DNA of 64,000 nucleotides from Mytilus edulis (GCF_963676685.1 NC_092344.1:55946830-56010829), one strand, 5' to 3'. Shown: positions 1 to 12,899, counted from the stretch's first letter. Notes: generated by a model not told the origin, from the letters alone. Program-made: numbers and translations.

Positions 1-1251
1 ATGCATGCAATATTTTCTAGGTTACTGGCCTTTATATTTTATTTTGAATATCACATGGATTTAAACTAATGAGAATTACTAATTCATTGGAAAAAATTTG
101 AAAAAGATACTAATACATTTACAGGAAATGCAGGGATGTATATTTATTCTTCTTCTCGTCTATTAAATGATTGAGTTTAAAATTTGTAATATATGATTAA
201 ACGAGCTACTGTGGATTCATTATTATTTGTTTCATACCAATTTTCATGCATTTTGTGGGTATAGATTAACCACGAAATTAAATATTCAAGAATTGCAATT
301 TTTCTATAGGGATGTAGATTTGACAAAACCCGTAAAATAAATATCAATGATAATGTTGGTTTTCTTCAATTCATGAAAATTGGTACCCAAGAAAACAAAT
401 GAATCAACGGCAATTAAAAAGAATATTGATAATTTCCATATTTTTTCTATTATATTGAATATTTGTATGGGTTTGCTTTTCTTCATTAGGAATGTTCATG
501 ACGTATTAAAATACAATAATAGAAAAATTTATATTTGAACATTTGATATTTATTGTAAGGGTAAGGAGATGTGGCAGGATCGCATTTGTGCTAATTTTTA
601 GACAGTTTTTGTCTAACATGTGTTCAGTCTTAATATTTAGATACATGTAGTATTTGATGATACAGTGTAGTACATAACATATGTAAAGATTGAGACTGAA
701 CCCTTATGCTTCCACTTACATTTTAGACAAAAACCATCTGAAAAGTGAAGTTTTATGGCACTTTGATAGAATTATCATATTTAAGCTTGAATTTAAGCGT
801 CTTGAATGCCCAAATCAGTTCATATCTTTAACATAAATTAATCGAAACTACTGAAGTAGACACTTAAGTGTTTAAAAAATGTCTAAAATCTGTCATCAGA
901 TGTACTTCAAATTTTAAACATTCTCCTTTGTGCAACAGATTTACCCAAAAATAGTCTTTTTGAAGACATCCCCATTTTGATAGGAACCAATTATGCTATA
1001 GGGTGAGGCAGCACTGAGGCTGTTGTTCATTTAAGTGTTAATAATGATATCTCAAAATATTGCTATTTTTTTTCAGTTTTCACAGTGTACATTTGTAGGT
1101 GTAAAGCAAACATGTATTACTTAAAATTCAAAAATATAAAAGGCTGATAATTGACAGACTGATATCTTATTAGCTCTTGAGCGTATGTTTTATTGATAAT
1201 TTGATGTACATAAATATATTTGCAACTTAATTTACTTGTTTGTAACATCAG
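1..1251. other. Non-coding stretch upstream of the first visible kinase exon
   Basis: AT-rich sequence with no convincing exon on either strand. It ends in a splice acceptor (CAG at 1249-1251), so at least its right part is an intron of the kinase gene. Roughly 590-925 belongs to a dispersed repeat whose other copy is near 57.66-57.87 kb. The extracellular and transmembrane exons expected for this receptor are not visible here and must lie further upstream. Confidence 0.6.
715..925 (+). repeat. Dispersed repeat, copy 1 of 2 in the window
   Basis: The stretch starting at the motif GACAAAAACCATCTGAAAAG matches 57668-57870 in the same orientation. Shared landmarks include ATTTAAGCTTGAAT and AGACACTTAAGTGTTTA. 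No coding potential is seen. The family is not identified by name. Confidence 0.7.
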
Positions 1252-4200
1252 CTTATGCGGAACAGAGAATGTCAGGGGAACTCCCTCATGGTGCTGAGAG
1301 TAGATCTCCCATTTTGTTGGATGATGACACACTGCTTGTATTAAAGGATAAAAATCTTCTCATAGAGAGAGAATGGTTGACACTTGGTGAAATCATTGGG
1401 AAAGGTAAATACTTTCATGTATCAGTATAGTCTGGCTTTCATTTGGAGTTAATGACAGATAAAGTTCATACAATTAACCTTTGTTACTTAAGAATTACTA
1501 AAAATGTGCGCACGGTCAACGCTTTTACAACCCTATGAAGTTACAAAAAGAAGCATTCAATACTTATAATTACATTTTTTTAGCAATGATCATGAAAACA
1601 CGAATTTTATTATTGTTTTATTTAATTCACCTGTGCACTTTATTGTGGGACCACGTGTTATTATGAATGAAAAGTTTTATTGAGCAATGCAATTGCTTAT
1701 GGAATAACACGTGATGTGCAGTTAGCCAATCAGAATAAAGTATCATAATGAAACATACATCTAATGTAATTATTTATGATTACAATTAGACACTTCAAAT
1801 TGTATCAAGATAAAAATGTCATTAGATATAAGAAGATGTTGTATGAGTGCCAATGAAACAAATCTCCATCTAAGTCACAATTTGTAAAAGAAAAACCATT
1901 ATAAGTCAAAGTACCGTCTTCAACACAGAGCCTTGGCTCACATGGAACAGTAAGCTAGAAGTATAAACGAAATAAGACTAAAAAATACAACATTATAATC
2001 ACACAGCAACACAGAAAGATAGAGAGGTTTTGGAAACATAAACATAGAATGTTGTAGTAAACTTACAAAATATGCACTATTTTAATACATGAGTTTTGAC
2101 AAGTATAAAGCATAGATTGTCTCCTGTTCTCTAAGAAAACTATATGTGATTGTTAGTTTTGTCTTCTTTTACCTTTTCTTTTTAAAGCAATTAAAGCAAT
2201 TTTATAACTTAAAAAAACCCCAGTTATTACAAGTTATATTTTATGCTAGAAACATTGATATTATGTTTATTTATTTATTCATTTTTTAGGACATTTTGGT
2301 TGTGTATATAGAGGCTACTTAGAAGTACCTAATGTCAAAGGATCACAGCTTGTAGCAGTGAAAACACTTCATCGTAAGATTTTCATTTACTCATAGCAGA
2401 TTGAAAAGTATTCAACTTAATATTGAATTTGTTTCTGTATTTTTGCCTTAATTTCCATTTTGAGAGTTCATTCACTATTTTCAATTTTCCAACAAAAGAG
2501 ATTATTTTATTAGAAAATTAAGACCTCTTCGAATGTCTCTTTATTATTTGTACTTAGTTACAATTTTATTTTTATGAAAGAAAATAGAATATTCGCCAGG
2601 AAATTTGGATGAGTATTATTGGTTTAGATGATGCATATTTATTGCTAAAAACTAGTTCTGTACATATTTGTACGATATTATGGAGATTTTGTGAAAATAT
2701 TTTTGAAATGACTTATGAACCTGTTTTAGATTTAACTTTAGTGGACAAATATTTCACTTTTTATTTTATAATCTTCTACAGAGGATGATCCAAGACAGTT
2801 AGATGTTGATAGCTTTATAGAGGAGGCATTAAGAATGAAAGATTTCCACAATCCCAATGTGCTGACTTTGACAGGGATATGTTTTGGCATGGATGACATG
2901 CCCCTGGTTATTTTACCATTTATGACACATGGAGATTTGTTATCATACATCAGAAAGGAAGAGAATGTAAGCAGAAGGCTCAAGGAAATTGTACTATAAC
3001 TGACCACATAATTGCTAATAAATACTTGGAAATATCATTTTAATGGACCTAATGCACACTTATTGAGTACATTAAACCTAAATACTGGGAACATTTGTAC
3101 AGATAAAAATATAAACCTAAATTATTTTATACTATTTTAAAATTTAAATGAGTTCTATAAATCTTAAATTTGCAGTATTTTTTGCCCATTGTTGTTATTT
3201 ATGTCTCCTCTTTTATAGAACCCAACTATAAAAGATCTGATCCTGTTTGGAATAGATATAGCTAGAGGTATGGAGTACCTCTCTGGGTGTAAGTTTGTAC
3301 ACAGAGATCTGGCTGCCAGAAATTGTATGTAAGTAGACAAATATATATCGTTTTTTTTAATTGTTTTTCTTATTGTATGCTAGATGTCCAGTGGGAAATA
3401 TTTCATGAATACTTATTTGAAAACAAACTGAACAATTACAAGCATGCAGGTAGGTTCAGCATTGTAGGTTGAGCTTATTGAAGGGAAGAAAATTTGGACA
3501 GCCATTTAAAAAAAAAATATATTTAGTAGGGGCAGAAAGTTTGGTTTACAGATCTCTAAAGACGTTTTTCAACGGTTCTTCTTGCAGAGAGTGTGCCCTA
3601 TGTCATTTGTATCATTTGGAATAATGTGGATTTATTATCATTTGGAATAATGTGGATTTATTATCATTGTTGGAATATTAATTTTGGTAGATTTTGTAGG
3701 TAGATTTGAAAAACAAATTTAAACATGCAATGAAATACAAATTAAAACATTCAATGAAATACAAATTAAAACATTCAATGAAATACAAATTAAAACATTC
3801 AATGAAATACAAATTAAAACATTCAATGAAATACAAATAAAACATTCAATGAAATACAAATTAAAACATTCAATGAAATACAAATTAAAACATTCAATGA
3901 AATACAAATTAAAACATTCAATGAAATACAAATTAAAACATTCAATGAAATATAAATTAAAACATTCAATGAAATATAAATTAAAACATTCAATGAAATA
4001 CAAATTTTCCGTAGGCATGTATGCAGACTTTTGTAAAATCACAAATTCAAATATCCCTGAAAATACAATTTTCTTAATCAATGAAAATAGGTATTCAATA
4101 AAATCCAAAGTATGTCAATACTAAAGCATTTGGTATTAGATGATGGGACCCTCCTTGACTAATATACAGTTAATCAATAAGTTGTATCAAGTTATTAAAT

Positions 4201-6326
4201 GTATTTAAAAAAAGTTATCAATTGTTATGCGCATGATTTAGATTTTCAGTTTGAAATGAGACAGCAAACAAACAACAAATTGTATAAACAGCTACCAAAA
4301 CATCAGTGGGAATTTATGCATGAGAACTGCAAGCTTGACATTTCAATTTACATACCCAACTTGTAATTATTGTTTTTAATGAAATAATATTTGACATTGT
4401 AGGCTGGATGAAAATTTCCGTGCTGTGGTAGGAGATTTTGGTTTGTCTCGTGATATCTATGCTAAGGATTATTATGCTAGTGAGAACAAGAAAACTAAAT
4501 TGCCTGTAAAATGGATGGCTCCAGAATGTTTGGAGAAAGGACATTATAGTGTTCAGTCTGATGTGGTGAGTTTTCAGAAAAGAAAATTTTAATTGCTTTT
4601 AACAGTCGTGATTCATCAGTATTATATAGTCTGTCTGACCTTTTGAAAATTAAAATTTATTGTAAATGCTACGTTGTTTTATATCCTATCTTTTTCTTAG
4701 TTATTTTTGCAAGGTTTTTTTTATTTTTTTTATTTAAAGTTTTCAAATGAATCTCAATAGTAAAAACTATTTTTTTACAATCCATCCTTTAACACCATTG
4801 GAATACAAATAAAATGCACTAGAATTGATTGAACTCCATAGATCTTTATCATATTGTAAAGAACTGTGAACAGATCACATGACTAAGTCACATGACTGTT
4901 TGTGTGTGATATATTGTGTAGATGGCAGTAAATAAGACCTCTTCTATTTCAGTGGTCATTTGGTGTTGTACTGTGGGAGTTAATGACAAGGGGAGTTAAC
5001 CCATACCCAGAGGTAGATAACTGGGATGTTCTACGATATATAAAGAAGGGTAGAAGAATGCCACAACCACCGTTTTGTCCTGATATCTTGTAAGTATTAC
5101 CTTTTATGTGCTTTTATTTGGAATAAATTGATCATTCTTTTTTAAAAAATTAAAAAATATTGTTTATGCAACCATGATTCTTCATGATTCATCACAAGTC
5201 CTACCTACAAGCAAGGCTAGTAAAAATGTTGCTGCTTGGGGCATAAACAATATCGAAAAAGAAGCCTCACAAGCAAAATATATAAAAAGAAATTTGATGA
5301 CCAAATAAAAAAGATGCGCTATATAAAATTCATCACTTAAAAGAGAAACCAACAGCATGAAGGGAAAAAAGAAAAAACACACCCAAAAATGACAAACCGG
5401 TCTACAAAACACTTTAATTACAAGCAAATCTTTAAAAAGTGGAGAGGGATGTGTGCTAGCAACTTTGTTTATAAAGAAAAATATTTTTTTTGTTGCATGA
5501 AACGAAACAAACCAGCATTTTAGATTGAAATTGCATATAATAGGTAGATATAGGAAGATGTGGTATGAGTGCTGATGAGACAACTCTCCAACTGGCGAAC
5601 ATTACACAGAAATAACATTTTTTTCAAATTATACAAATTACCCAAAAAATATTGAAAAGTCTGTGGCTATGAAGGGGGTCTCATTGGGGGGTTCCGATCC
5701 CGGATCCCGCTTACTGTTTTGTCAGATTCCCGTATCCCGCTTACACTATATACGTAAGCAATTCTCATTTTTTTGTCATTTCCCGGGTCCCGCAAGACCT
5801 CATTTCCTGTTTTCACGACACAATGACTTTCACGTGTCACGCTTACAAAAAATCGGCAATCCCGCGTCACGCTTAGACCCCAATGAGACCCACTATGAAA
5901 TGATACTTATAGAGGCTGAATAGTCAAAGGACTATTGTTACTTTTTCACTGCTTTTCCTATTAGTTTATACAAGTATACAACAATATCATTGACTGTTTT
6001 GTGGCATCAGTTCAAAATGGTTTATGAACTTCAAGAAGAGTATGTATTTATGTGGTAATCATCAACCAATTATTTTTTGCAGATATAAAATGATGTCAAA
6101 GTGTTGGTCATTTAACCCAAATGAGCGTCCCAAATTTTCAGAACTTGTCCATGAAATAAATGAAATGATTAATGTATTGGAACAACAAATGAAGCAGGGA
6201 CAGCATACAACAGACATTCAAAGTACATATGTAAACACTGACACATGTACAGACTATCATTACCATGACAACAAACATCCAGCAGAAGAAACAGAGGCTA
6301 TTACGGAAGCGGAGAATTTATGTTAA
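1252..6326 (+). CDS. Receptor tyrosine kinase, MET/TAM-like, cytoplasmic part (5' incomplete)
   Basis: Seven exons join in frame with GT/AG borders: 1252-1404, 2290-2373, 2782-2966, 3219-3328, 4403-4565, 4953-5089 and 6083-6326 (stop TAA), giving about 357 residues. Numbered from the first full codon, the glycine loop GKGHFGCVY is at 49-57, the ATP lysine (VAVK) at 75, the helix C glutamate near 93, HRDLAARN at 168-175, DFG at 188-190, the activation-loop pair DYY at 199-201, then WMAPE and [16 protein letters not shown]. The catalytic set is complete, so an active tyrosine kinase is expected. MKDF-HPNVL and LPFM-HGDL resemble both the MET/RON and AXL/TYRO3/MER families, while the C-lobe (LMTRG-PYP) leans to MET. 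The tail carries STYVNT, a pYxN docking motif like the one in MET. The ectodomain and membrane segment are not in the window, so the ligand and subfamily are uncertain. Confidence 0.92.
1820..1995 (+). repeat. Dispersed repeat family A, copy 1
   Basis: It contains the family landmark AAGATGTTGTATGAGTGCCA followed by AATCTCCATC, GTCACAATTTGT and AGCCTTGGCTCACA. Related copies lie at 5545-5595, 50946-51345 and 56405-56640. I recognise this consensus as abundant in mussel DNA. No ORF was found, and whether it is SINE-like or part of a longer element cannot be decided here. It sits in an intron of the kinase gene. Confidence 0.7.
3721..4012. repeat. 24-bp minisatellite, about 12 units, in a kinase-gene intron
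   Basis: A head-to-tail array of a 24-bp unit (core AACATTCAATGAAATACAAA). It has very few substitutions and one unit shortened by two bases near 3836. Because 24 is a multiple of 3, both strands read open for about 90-130 codons (an 8-residue repeat), but this is an artefact and not a gene. High unit identity suggests recent expansion and probable length polymorphism. Confidence 0.95.
5545..5595 (+). repeat. Dispersed repeat family A, short fragment
   Basis: A short match to the start of family A (AGGAAGATGTGGTATGAGTG, then GAGACAACTCTCCA). It is truncated on the right and lies in the last kinase intron. Confidence 0.6.
5674..5892. mobile_element. MITE-like element with 14-bp inverted ends and probable 7-bp target duplication
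   Basis: The ends are perfect inverted repeats: GGGTCTCATTGGGG at 5676-5689 and CCCCAATGAGACCC at 5878-5891. Both sides are flanked by the direct repeat CTATGAA (5667-5673 and 5893-5899). The interior is unusually GC-rich for this window and carries repeats of a short unit close to ATCCCGCTTAC. No transposase is encoded. Superfamily unknown. It lies in the last intron of the kinase gene. Confidence 0.7.
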
Positions 6327-9300
6327 TTTGATTGGTGCAAAATTTTATTTATGTCTACAGCAAAACATTTTTCACTCTACACAGTACATGTTGATCTCAG
6401 AATTACTTTTAGAAATATAGTATCTTAGTTTGGTACTTTGAATCTTCAAAATGTGTTCAATATACTTATAGAATTGTTAGTTCACAATATATGAGGGTTG
6501 TAATTGGGGTACCTTCATGATTGGTAACGGTAAAAAAATCTTGCCAAATGATGTTAATGGTAATTTTTGGTGCATGACCATAAAAATAATGGTAATAATA
6601 AGAATTTAAGACCTCTGACGAAACATGATCAATATATTTTGATGATTCACAGTAACATTTAAACCAATTTGACACTAACCTGAAATGACTGTTTGATACC
6701 TGATAGTTAAGGGCATTCCTACCCTCATATATATGCAGGATGAAAATAGAAAATAATATGCAAAATGTATTAAGAATACAAATTATGAAACACTACATTA
6801 AGGATACAAATTATGAAACACTACATTGAGGATACAAATTATGAAACATGCTATATTGAGATTACAAATTATGAAACACTCTAATTAAAAATACAATTTA
6901 TGCAACAAACAACATTGTTTCACTGTAAATACAGTGACTATTACAAAAAGAATTGATTTGTTCTACCCTTTAGAATAACATGTTTAGTTGTCTAGCAAGG
7001 ACACTGATGGTAGTGTGCATTATGACATTGACATAGGAAATAATCATGTTAACCTTAATTCATTTAAGTACTGTACATTCAGTTTGATTGTCATTTAATA
7101 TTGTGAACCCTTGCAAAATCTAGGTATTGTGATTGCAAAACATATTTGATGGAAAATTATGACTGAAAATATGAAAGCAAGTTTTTTATCCTTGCATGTT
7201 GATACTGTTGCATTTTTTTCATGAATACAAGCATTGTAATAATTTCTGAACTTACAGTTGTCAGATTTAACTTTTGTTAGAGGAAGACATTTCAGACAGT
7301 CTAAAACTATGGTCAGATTGTGATTTCTGACAATATCATTTGGAATTAAGTTGTATAAAAAACATAACCCTCCCAAACAAACAAAAACAATACCGGTAAC
7401 AAGAAAACAATATGCACCAAAAAAAACCACACAACCATTCCTTAAACAACAACACATCCCTGTATATTTGAAAGTATTAAACTGTAATGAGAAACAATTA
7501 ATTTATATTACTTAAATTAAGTTAATTTATAAAATTATTGATATATGAGTGACTTTTAAAGAACTGCCTATGAAGGTTGTTCAATTTAGGGCATAAGCAT
7601 ATGCATATGCAATATTATATGTTATCGTAGGTCAACCATTTTTTAATGTTTCCCCCTCCATTGCCTTTATTGGTATTTTATAGTTAACTCTACATAAGAG
7701 ATTTTTATTGATATATGTGCGTGTCAATTGACCTACTCATTATATTTACAAAATGTATAAAGCTTAAAAAGGAAAGTAGATAGAAATTTTTTTTACCAAT
7801 TGGACTGCTGGTTTTAGTAAGCTTTAGGGAAAAGTCAGTTTTCATTCATTAAATATCTTATTAATTTTTTAATGTGTGAAAGATTAAGAAGTAAAACACT
7901 TTCTTGTCATTCACCATTTTTTTTTTTTTTTTACATAAAATTTTGTAATAATAAAGGGATGAAAAGGGACAATGTCCTATGATTCCCATCTCCAATTATT
8001 CAGTCAATGAATTTTCTGAAAGCAAGGTAAAAATGAAGGGTAAATTGCTAATCTTCTCACAGTCAAAATATTGCATATCCAGTTTTAGCTCATAATTTTT
8101 TTTAGTCAAATTTTCAGGTTTCATGTATATTCATAAATTAACATTGTGATTACAATTTTATTTGAATTGATAACGATAACAATGACCATTGAGGCCAGTG
8201 TTAATTTTTATTTTTTTGGCAGCGATGATTTGCGGAGCAGGCTTGGATTTCTTGAAAAAATCTATTTGTGATGTTCAATTTTTTTCTTTTTTGAACAAAA
8301 AATCTTTTGATACAAGAAATTCAAGCTATGTACAATATTTTTATTTGGGTCTGTATTGGGTCCACCCATTAGAGAATAATTAGAAAAAACAAAGAATAGA
8401 GAGAAAAACGGACAATGATTAGAGAATAATTGGAGGATAAAATATAAAGTATCGAGAATAAAAGACAAATAAAGATAAGAATAGAAAATAAGAAACAAAA
8501 AAGATAAAGAATGGAAAAAATATCCAAATAGTCAAAGAGCACAAAAATGAAGATTCCCAATTCAGACCCTCCCTTATGCCATGACACAGTACATTGTTGT
8601 AGCTTTACTAAATGCTTTAATTTTACATTCCATTAGATTGATGTTCATCACTCTAGCTCAGAATCATTCCATTTCTTTTTTTAGTCAATTTGGATAAGTT
8701 TTTGTTATATAATTTACTATTTTAGTTGTAATTTTTATAATTTTCAAATTAATTTCTCAAAGTTGGTTGTGAAATTTCATAGAGATGAAAATGTTTGTTT
8801 TATTATTCATTGAACACATTCACAAACTGGTTACATGTTACACTTATTTAAACATCACCAAAATTGTGTCCAGCAGAAGAAATTTAAAACGATTTTTAAT
8901 ATTTATTTAAATGTTAAATGGACTAAATCCAATGCAAGAATAGATTAACTCTATGTAAATAAAAATTATCAGGATTTAATGGCAGTAGATAGTCCCAGAA
9001 TAGTATATTTACTAAAGTTTTATGTTTTATTTTTTGGATTAAGTTATGATAATAGTGCAATTTTAATATTATATTTTTATGTTATCAAGTTTTTAAGAAT
9101 TTAATCTGAGTCATTTATTATTGTACACAAGAAATTGTTTATGCATGCTTATTTTGCATATTATTATTATTTAATTATTTCCTTTTGATTGTTAATCTTG
9201 ATGTCTTTTAAAACTGAACATGTGACTTTAATCTGGCATCGATTCAGTTAAGTTTTTAACTCCACATATTCTTAGAGCTTTCCAATGGTGACAGGAAATA

Positions 9301-9706
9301 TTTTTAAATGCCTAATATTTATTATGGCACTTAACATTTTAAAACTTTGCTCTGCTGCTAGACTTAAACTTTTTATTGATAGAAGCATATTATTATATTT
9401 ACTATAGATATATTTGATAGAAGATTTTTACCTGTATAAGGATGTGCCTTTACAAACATAACATTCCAAAATATCTTTATTTTTAATGTTTTAGATTATT
9501 TTCTGTGACATATTTTTTCATATTAGAAAAATAAATTGTGCATTGATTCTTTTTCTGAATTTAAATTTTTTTAACTTTTAATTAGAATATAATAGAATTC
9601 TACAAGGAATAACCATATTTTTGTTGAGTGAACTTCAGCTGAGGGAGTTGAAATTTTAGATTTCATAATTTATTAACAAAAAATTTAAAATGTTATATCA
9701 GTCAAT
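6327..9706. other. 3' flank of the kinase gene and intergenic AT-rich DNA
   Basis: No protein gene is recognised on either strand. The first part is presumably the 3' UTR, with an AATAAA-type hexamer near 7949 as one candidate polyadenylation signal. It includes the 28-bp tandem repeat at 6770-6925, a poly-T run near 7918-7932 and a purine-rich stretch around 8380-8520 with short repeated AGAGAATAATT blocks. Confidence 0.5.
6770..6925. repeat. Tandem repeat, unit about 28 bp, four to five copies
   Basis: The motif ACAAATTATGAAACA recurs at about 6778, 6806, 6834 and 6864 (steps of 28, 28 and 30) with a decayed fifth unit after. It lies in the 3' flank or UTR of the kinase gene. Confidence 0.85.
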
Positions 9707-9748
9707 AGTTATCAAAGGTACCAGGATTATAATTTAGTACGCCAGATT
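9707..9748 (+). repeat. Dispersed repeat family B, fragment
   Basis: AGTTATCAAAGGTACCAGGA followed by TTATAATTTAGTACGCCAGA. This family start recurs at 19495 (+), and as reverse complement at 11548-11592 and 21495-21587. Confidence 0.7.
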
Positions 9749-10559
9749 GGAGCTAAATAAAACCAGCAACAATGGAAAGAACACAATGAATGACTATTGT
9801 GTTTAGAAATTACCAAAGAAAGTTTTGTGCAATCATAATGAGTTATACATTTATGACTTGATGAAAATGTGTATACAAATATATTGAGTTTTACAAATTT
9901 TGAAGTGTCACCTCCAAACTCATTTTCATATTTCAAAGAAAATATATTGATCTACAAAAATTGCTGGGCTTTTCTTCTGACTATTATTGAAACATTTATA
10001 CAATTTACGAAGATCACAACTTAGTCATGCTATGGGAAATGGGAACAAGATGCATGGTATAGCAAGACAGATTTTAATTTTGTGTACTTATATGAATTTT
10101 TATAAAAAGGATTATATAAATATACATACTACAAACTTAGTGTATGTGCCATTTGTTATACTATTATCAAAGTTTATTATCAACATTCTTGTTTTAGTTC
10201 ATGATTTATATCCACAATTGTTTAAATGTAATGATTTTATAAAAAAATATATTATAATTTCTTTTTTATTTATTGTGTAAAAAGAAAACAAGACAAAAAG
10301 ATGCAGTAAAAACTGTTTACAGAAATGAACAGAAATAGGATATGAGTTGTGCTATGACTTTGCTCTGGTGTGTGTGTGTTGCTGTCTGTTTATCTATTTG
10401 ATTGGCAGTCAATTATCTGGTTACGGTTGAGGTTTTATACAGGCTATAGATTGCTATATGGCCTTTAACAAATATCAAATACATACCATGAAGTACGCTA
10501 CATAAGCCCTACCTGACAAAATGTAAAAGCAATTCAAACACGAAAAAAACAACAACCTA

Positions 10560-10990
10560 CTTAATGAACAAAAAAGGAACACAAAAATTAATATGACCAA
10601 CAGAAACCGATGACAAACACCATTACAGGCTCTATCTGTAAGTTCTTTTGAAAAAGATTCAACTCATCAAGTTGACACAAAGTAATAAAAAACCCAACAA
10701 ATAAAAGGACAATGACAAAATGATCTGATCTGGGAGTACTTGTAGTCACTGGAAAAAGAAAATCACAAAAATACTGAACTCCAAGGAAAATTGAAAAAGG
10801 AAAGTCCCTTATCAAATGGCAAAATCAAAAGCACAAACACATCAAACATCAAACGAATGGATGACAACTATCATATTCCTATATTGGTACAGGCATTTTC
10901 TTATCTAGAAAATGGTTGATTAAACCTGGTTTTAAAGCTAGCTGAACCTCTCACTTGTATGGCAGTCACATCAATTTCATTAATCTGACA
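10560..10990 (+). repeat. Dispersed repeat family C, copy 1
   Basis: Landmarks are CTCCAAGGAAAATTGAAAAA, CAAATGGCAAAATCAAAAGC, GATGACAACTATCATATTCC, GGTACAGGCATTTTC and ACCTCTCACTTGTATGGCAG. Other copies lie at 11735-11900, 12480-12610 (reverse), 14535-14705 and 22640-22810. It is a frequent type in mussel sequence as I know it. No coding function is proposed. Confidence 0.7.
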
Positions 10991-10999
10991 CCAATGTGT

Positions 11000-11540
11000 G
11001 AACAAAACAGACAGACATAATAGGTAAAAATATAAAAAAAATAGGGGTACAGCAGTCAACATTGTGTTATAATCTTAATCACTATAAAAACAAACAAATA
11101 TGTAACAAAGAAGCACAAAATTGCATATAGACCAAGCACTTTTTATTGAGTAAACATTTATATCTTATAAAATTATAAACTTTGATATTATTTTAAGTAG
11201 TACAACACCATTTTTTTTGGACAAATCAATTTGTCCTTTGGATATTAATTAGTTCTTGTAATCCTCGGGAAATCGTGGTTCCGCCGTTTGTTTGGATTTG
11301 AATTTTATCATAGGCAACACAATAATTGGATCAAAAACTCTATTTTGGTGTTCCAGAACATCTTAACGGCATCCTTAATAATGTCTGTCATGGATATAAT
11401 ACAAAGATTAAGATTGTTGATTGACAAAAAGATTACTCTCCACTAGATACCAGACAATAATAGATGTATTCAGTTACCGATATTAAGACATCTCCATTCA
11501 CATCCAAACTTCCAGACTTAATTTTAGCATGCATCCTATA
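11000..11540. other. Intergenic sequence without recognised gene
   Basis: AT-rich with short A-rich runs. No convincing exon, RNA gene or inverted repeat was seen by eye. Confidence 0.4.
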
Positions 11541-11547
11541 GTTAACG

Positions 11548-11592
11548 CTCGTCTGGCGTACTAAATTATAATCCTGGTACCTTTGATAACTA
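11548..11592 (-). repeat. Dispersed repeat family B, fragment (reverse)
   Basis: Reverse complement of the family B start: CTGGCGTACTAAATTATAAT then CCTGGTACCTTTGATAACT. Confidence 0.7.
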
Positions 11593-11734
11593 TATCTGTG
11601 TATTATTTTGATAAAATGCTAGTTACTAGTATTTGAAAATCATAGAACAAGTTTGTTGGGTAAAAAATTCACCAAATGATAGAATCTTCCACATTTTATT
11701 TCCAGAAAGATAATCAGACAAAACAGAACACAGA

Positions 11735-11900
11735 AGTGCAACAAAAAACAAACAACAAAACAACATACATAGGACCGAACTATTAAATAACAACTGCCAT
11801 ATTCCTAACTTGATACAGGACATTTTAAGGAAAAAATGGCGGGTTTAACCTGGTTTTGTGGCTAGCCAAACCTCTGCGCTTTATGGCAATGTTAAATATA
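11735..11900 (+). repeat. Dispersed repeat family C, partial copy
   Basis: Contains AACAACTGCCATATTCCTAA, TTGATACAGGACATTTT and TTTAACCTGGTTTTGTGGCT, matching the right half of family C with more divergence than the 10.8-kb copy. Confidence 0.65.
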
Positions 11901-12479
11901 CTGCTAAAATGACCACATTACATGACGAGAATACAGTAAAAATGCATGCAAGAACACCGAAGGCAGATTAATACGTAAACAAATAATATAATAGTACATT
12001 TCGACATTTTAACCACAGAATAACAACGAATAACTAAAATTAATTAGGACAGTACACAAAACAGCTTAACTGAATTACACTGAACATGCACAAGAATAAC
12101 GTATCAACTGAGATATGTAAACACCATACGAGGGGCAGAGGGTATGTACAAATCTTGTTGTTGGGTGTGTTAATTTCAAATTTTGTACTTTTCCTGTCAA
12201 GATTTACAAATTTATTATATAATAATCTGCTAGTATTTTTATAAGTTAAAAAGTTAAAGTTTGATATTGAATTGATAGTTGCTAAATAGTAACGCCAATT
12301 GCAATTAGACATTACATTGTTCTTTCTATATTTCTTTCTTTTAAATTATAGAACTAAAATAAGTAATTAAGATTATAAAACAATTCCGGGATACAAACAA
12401 AAACCGAGGAAAACACGTATATCACATATGAGAGGAAAACAACGGATCAATAGAAACACAGATGTGCAACAAAAAACAA

Positions 12480-12610
12480 ACGCCAAACCAGGTTTAATCC
12501 ACAAAATTGTTTACATAAGAAAGTAATTAGTAATTAGTAATATGACAGTTGTTATCCATTCGTTTGATGTGTTTGAGCTTTTGATTTGGCCATTAGCTTT
12601 AGTACTTTTC
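12480..12610 (-). repeat. Dispersed repeat family C, reverse copy
   Basis: AACCAGGTTTAATCCAC followed by GACAGTTGTTATCCATTCGT and GATGTGTTTGAGCTTTTGAT is the reverse complement of the middle of family C. A 118-codon open frame begins in this repeat and is not regarded as a gene. Confidence 0.65.
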
Positions 12611-12899
12611 TGTATAGAACTTTTCTCGGAGTATGGTATTTTTCTTATATCACTTTATACTGCTGTTCATTTGATAGAAACAAGAGTGGCTTTGTTTTTC
12701 ATATTTTTGAACGGTCTAAATATAAACAGTTATGTGAAGAATGTTTGCCTGTCGTCAAGTTCACATACTGTTATGATTTACTTCATAAATCTATATAGAA
12801 GTCATAGTTGTGCTCTTTTTTTTTATCAAATAGAATCAATTAAACTTGCACCTTTTTTGCCGAATAGCGATTTTGACTTCAATGATGTTTCATTTTAAT

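Noticed and set aside
3721..4012. CRISPR-like direct repeats
   Set aside because: The units are contiguous with no unique spacers, and the sequence is eukaryotic.
3719..4124. Long open frames on both strands over the 24-bp array
   Set aside because: They arise from a repeat unit divisible by three. The encoded 8-residue repeats have no homologue I know.
5182..5583. 133-codon minus frame rich in Phe/Leu, and a short plus-strand coding-like stretch at about 5193-5310
   Set aside because: The minus frame is low complexity without motifs. The plus stretch is short, lacks splice sites and could not be tied to any family.
7095..7457. 120-codon Cys-rich minus frame
   Set aside because: The region is the 3' flank of the kinase gene. 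No signal, splice site or family resemblance supports it, though a small secreted protein cannot be fully excluded.
12542..12898. 118-codon plus frame
   Set aside because: It starts inside a reverse copy of dispersed family C and shows no domain.
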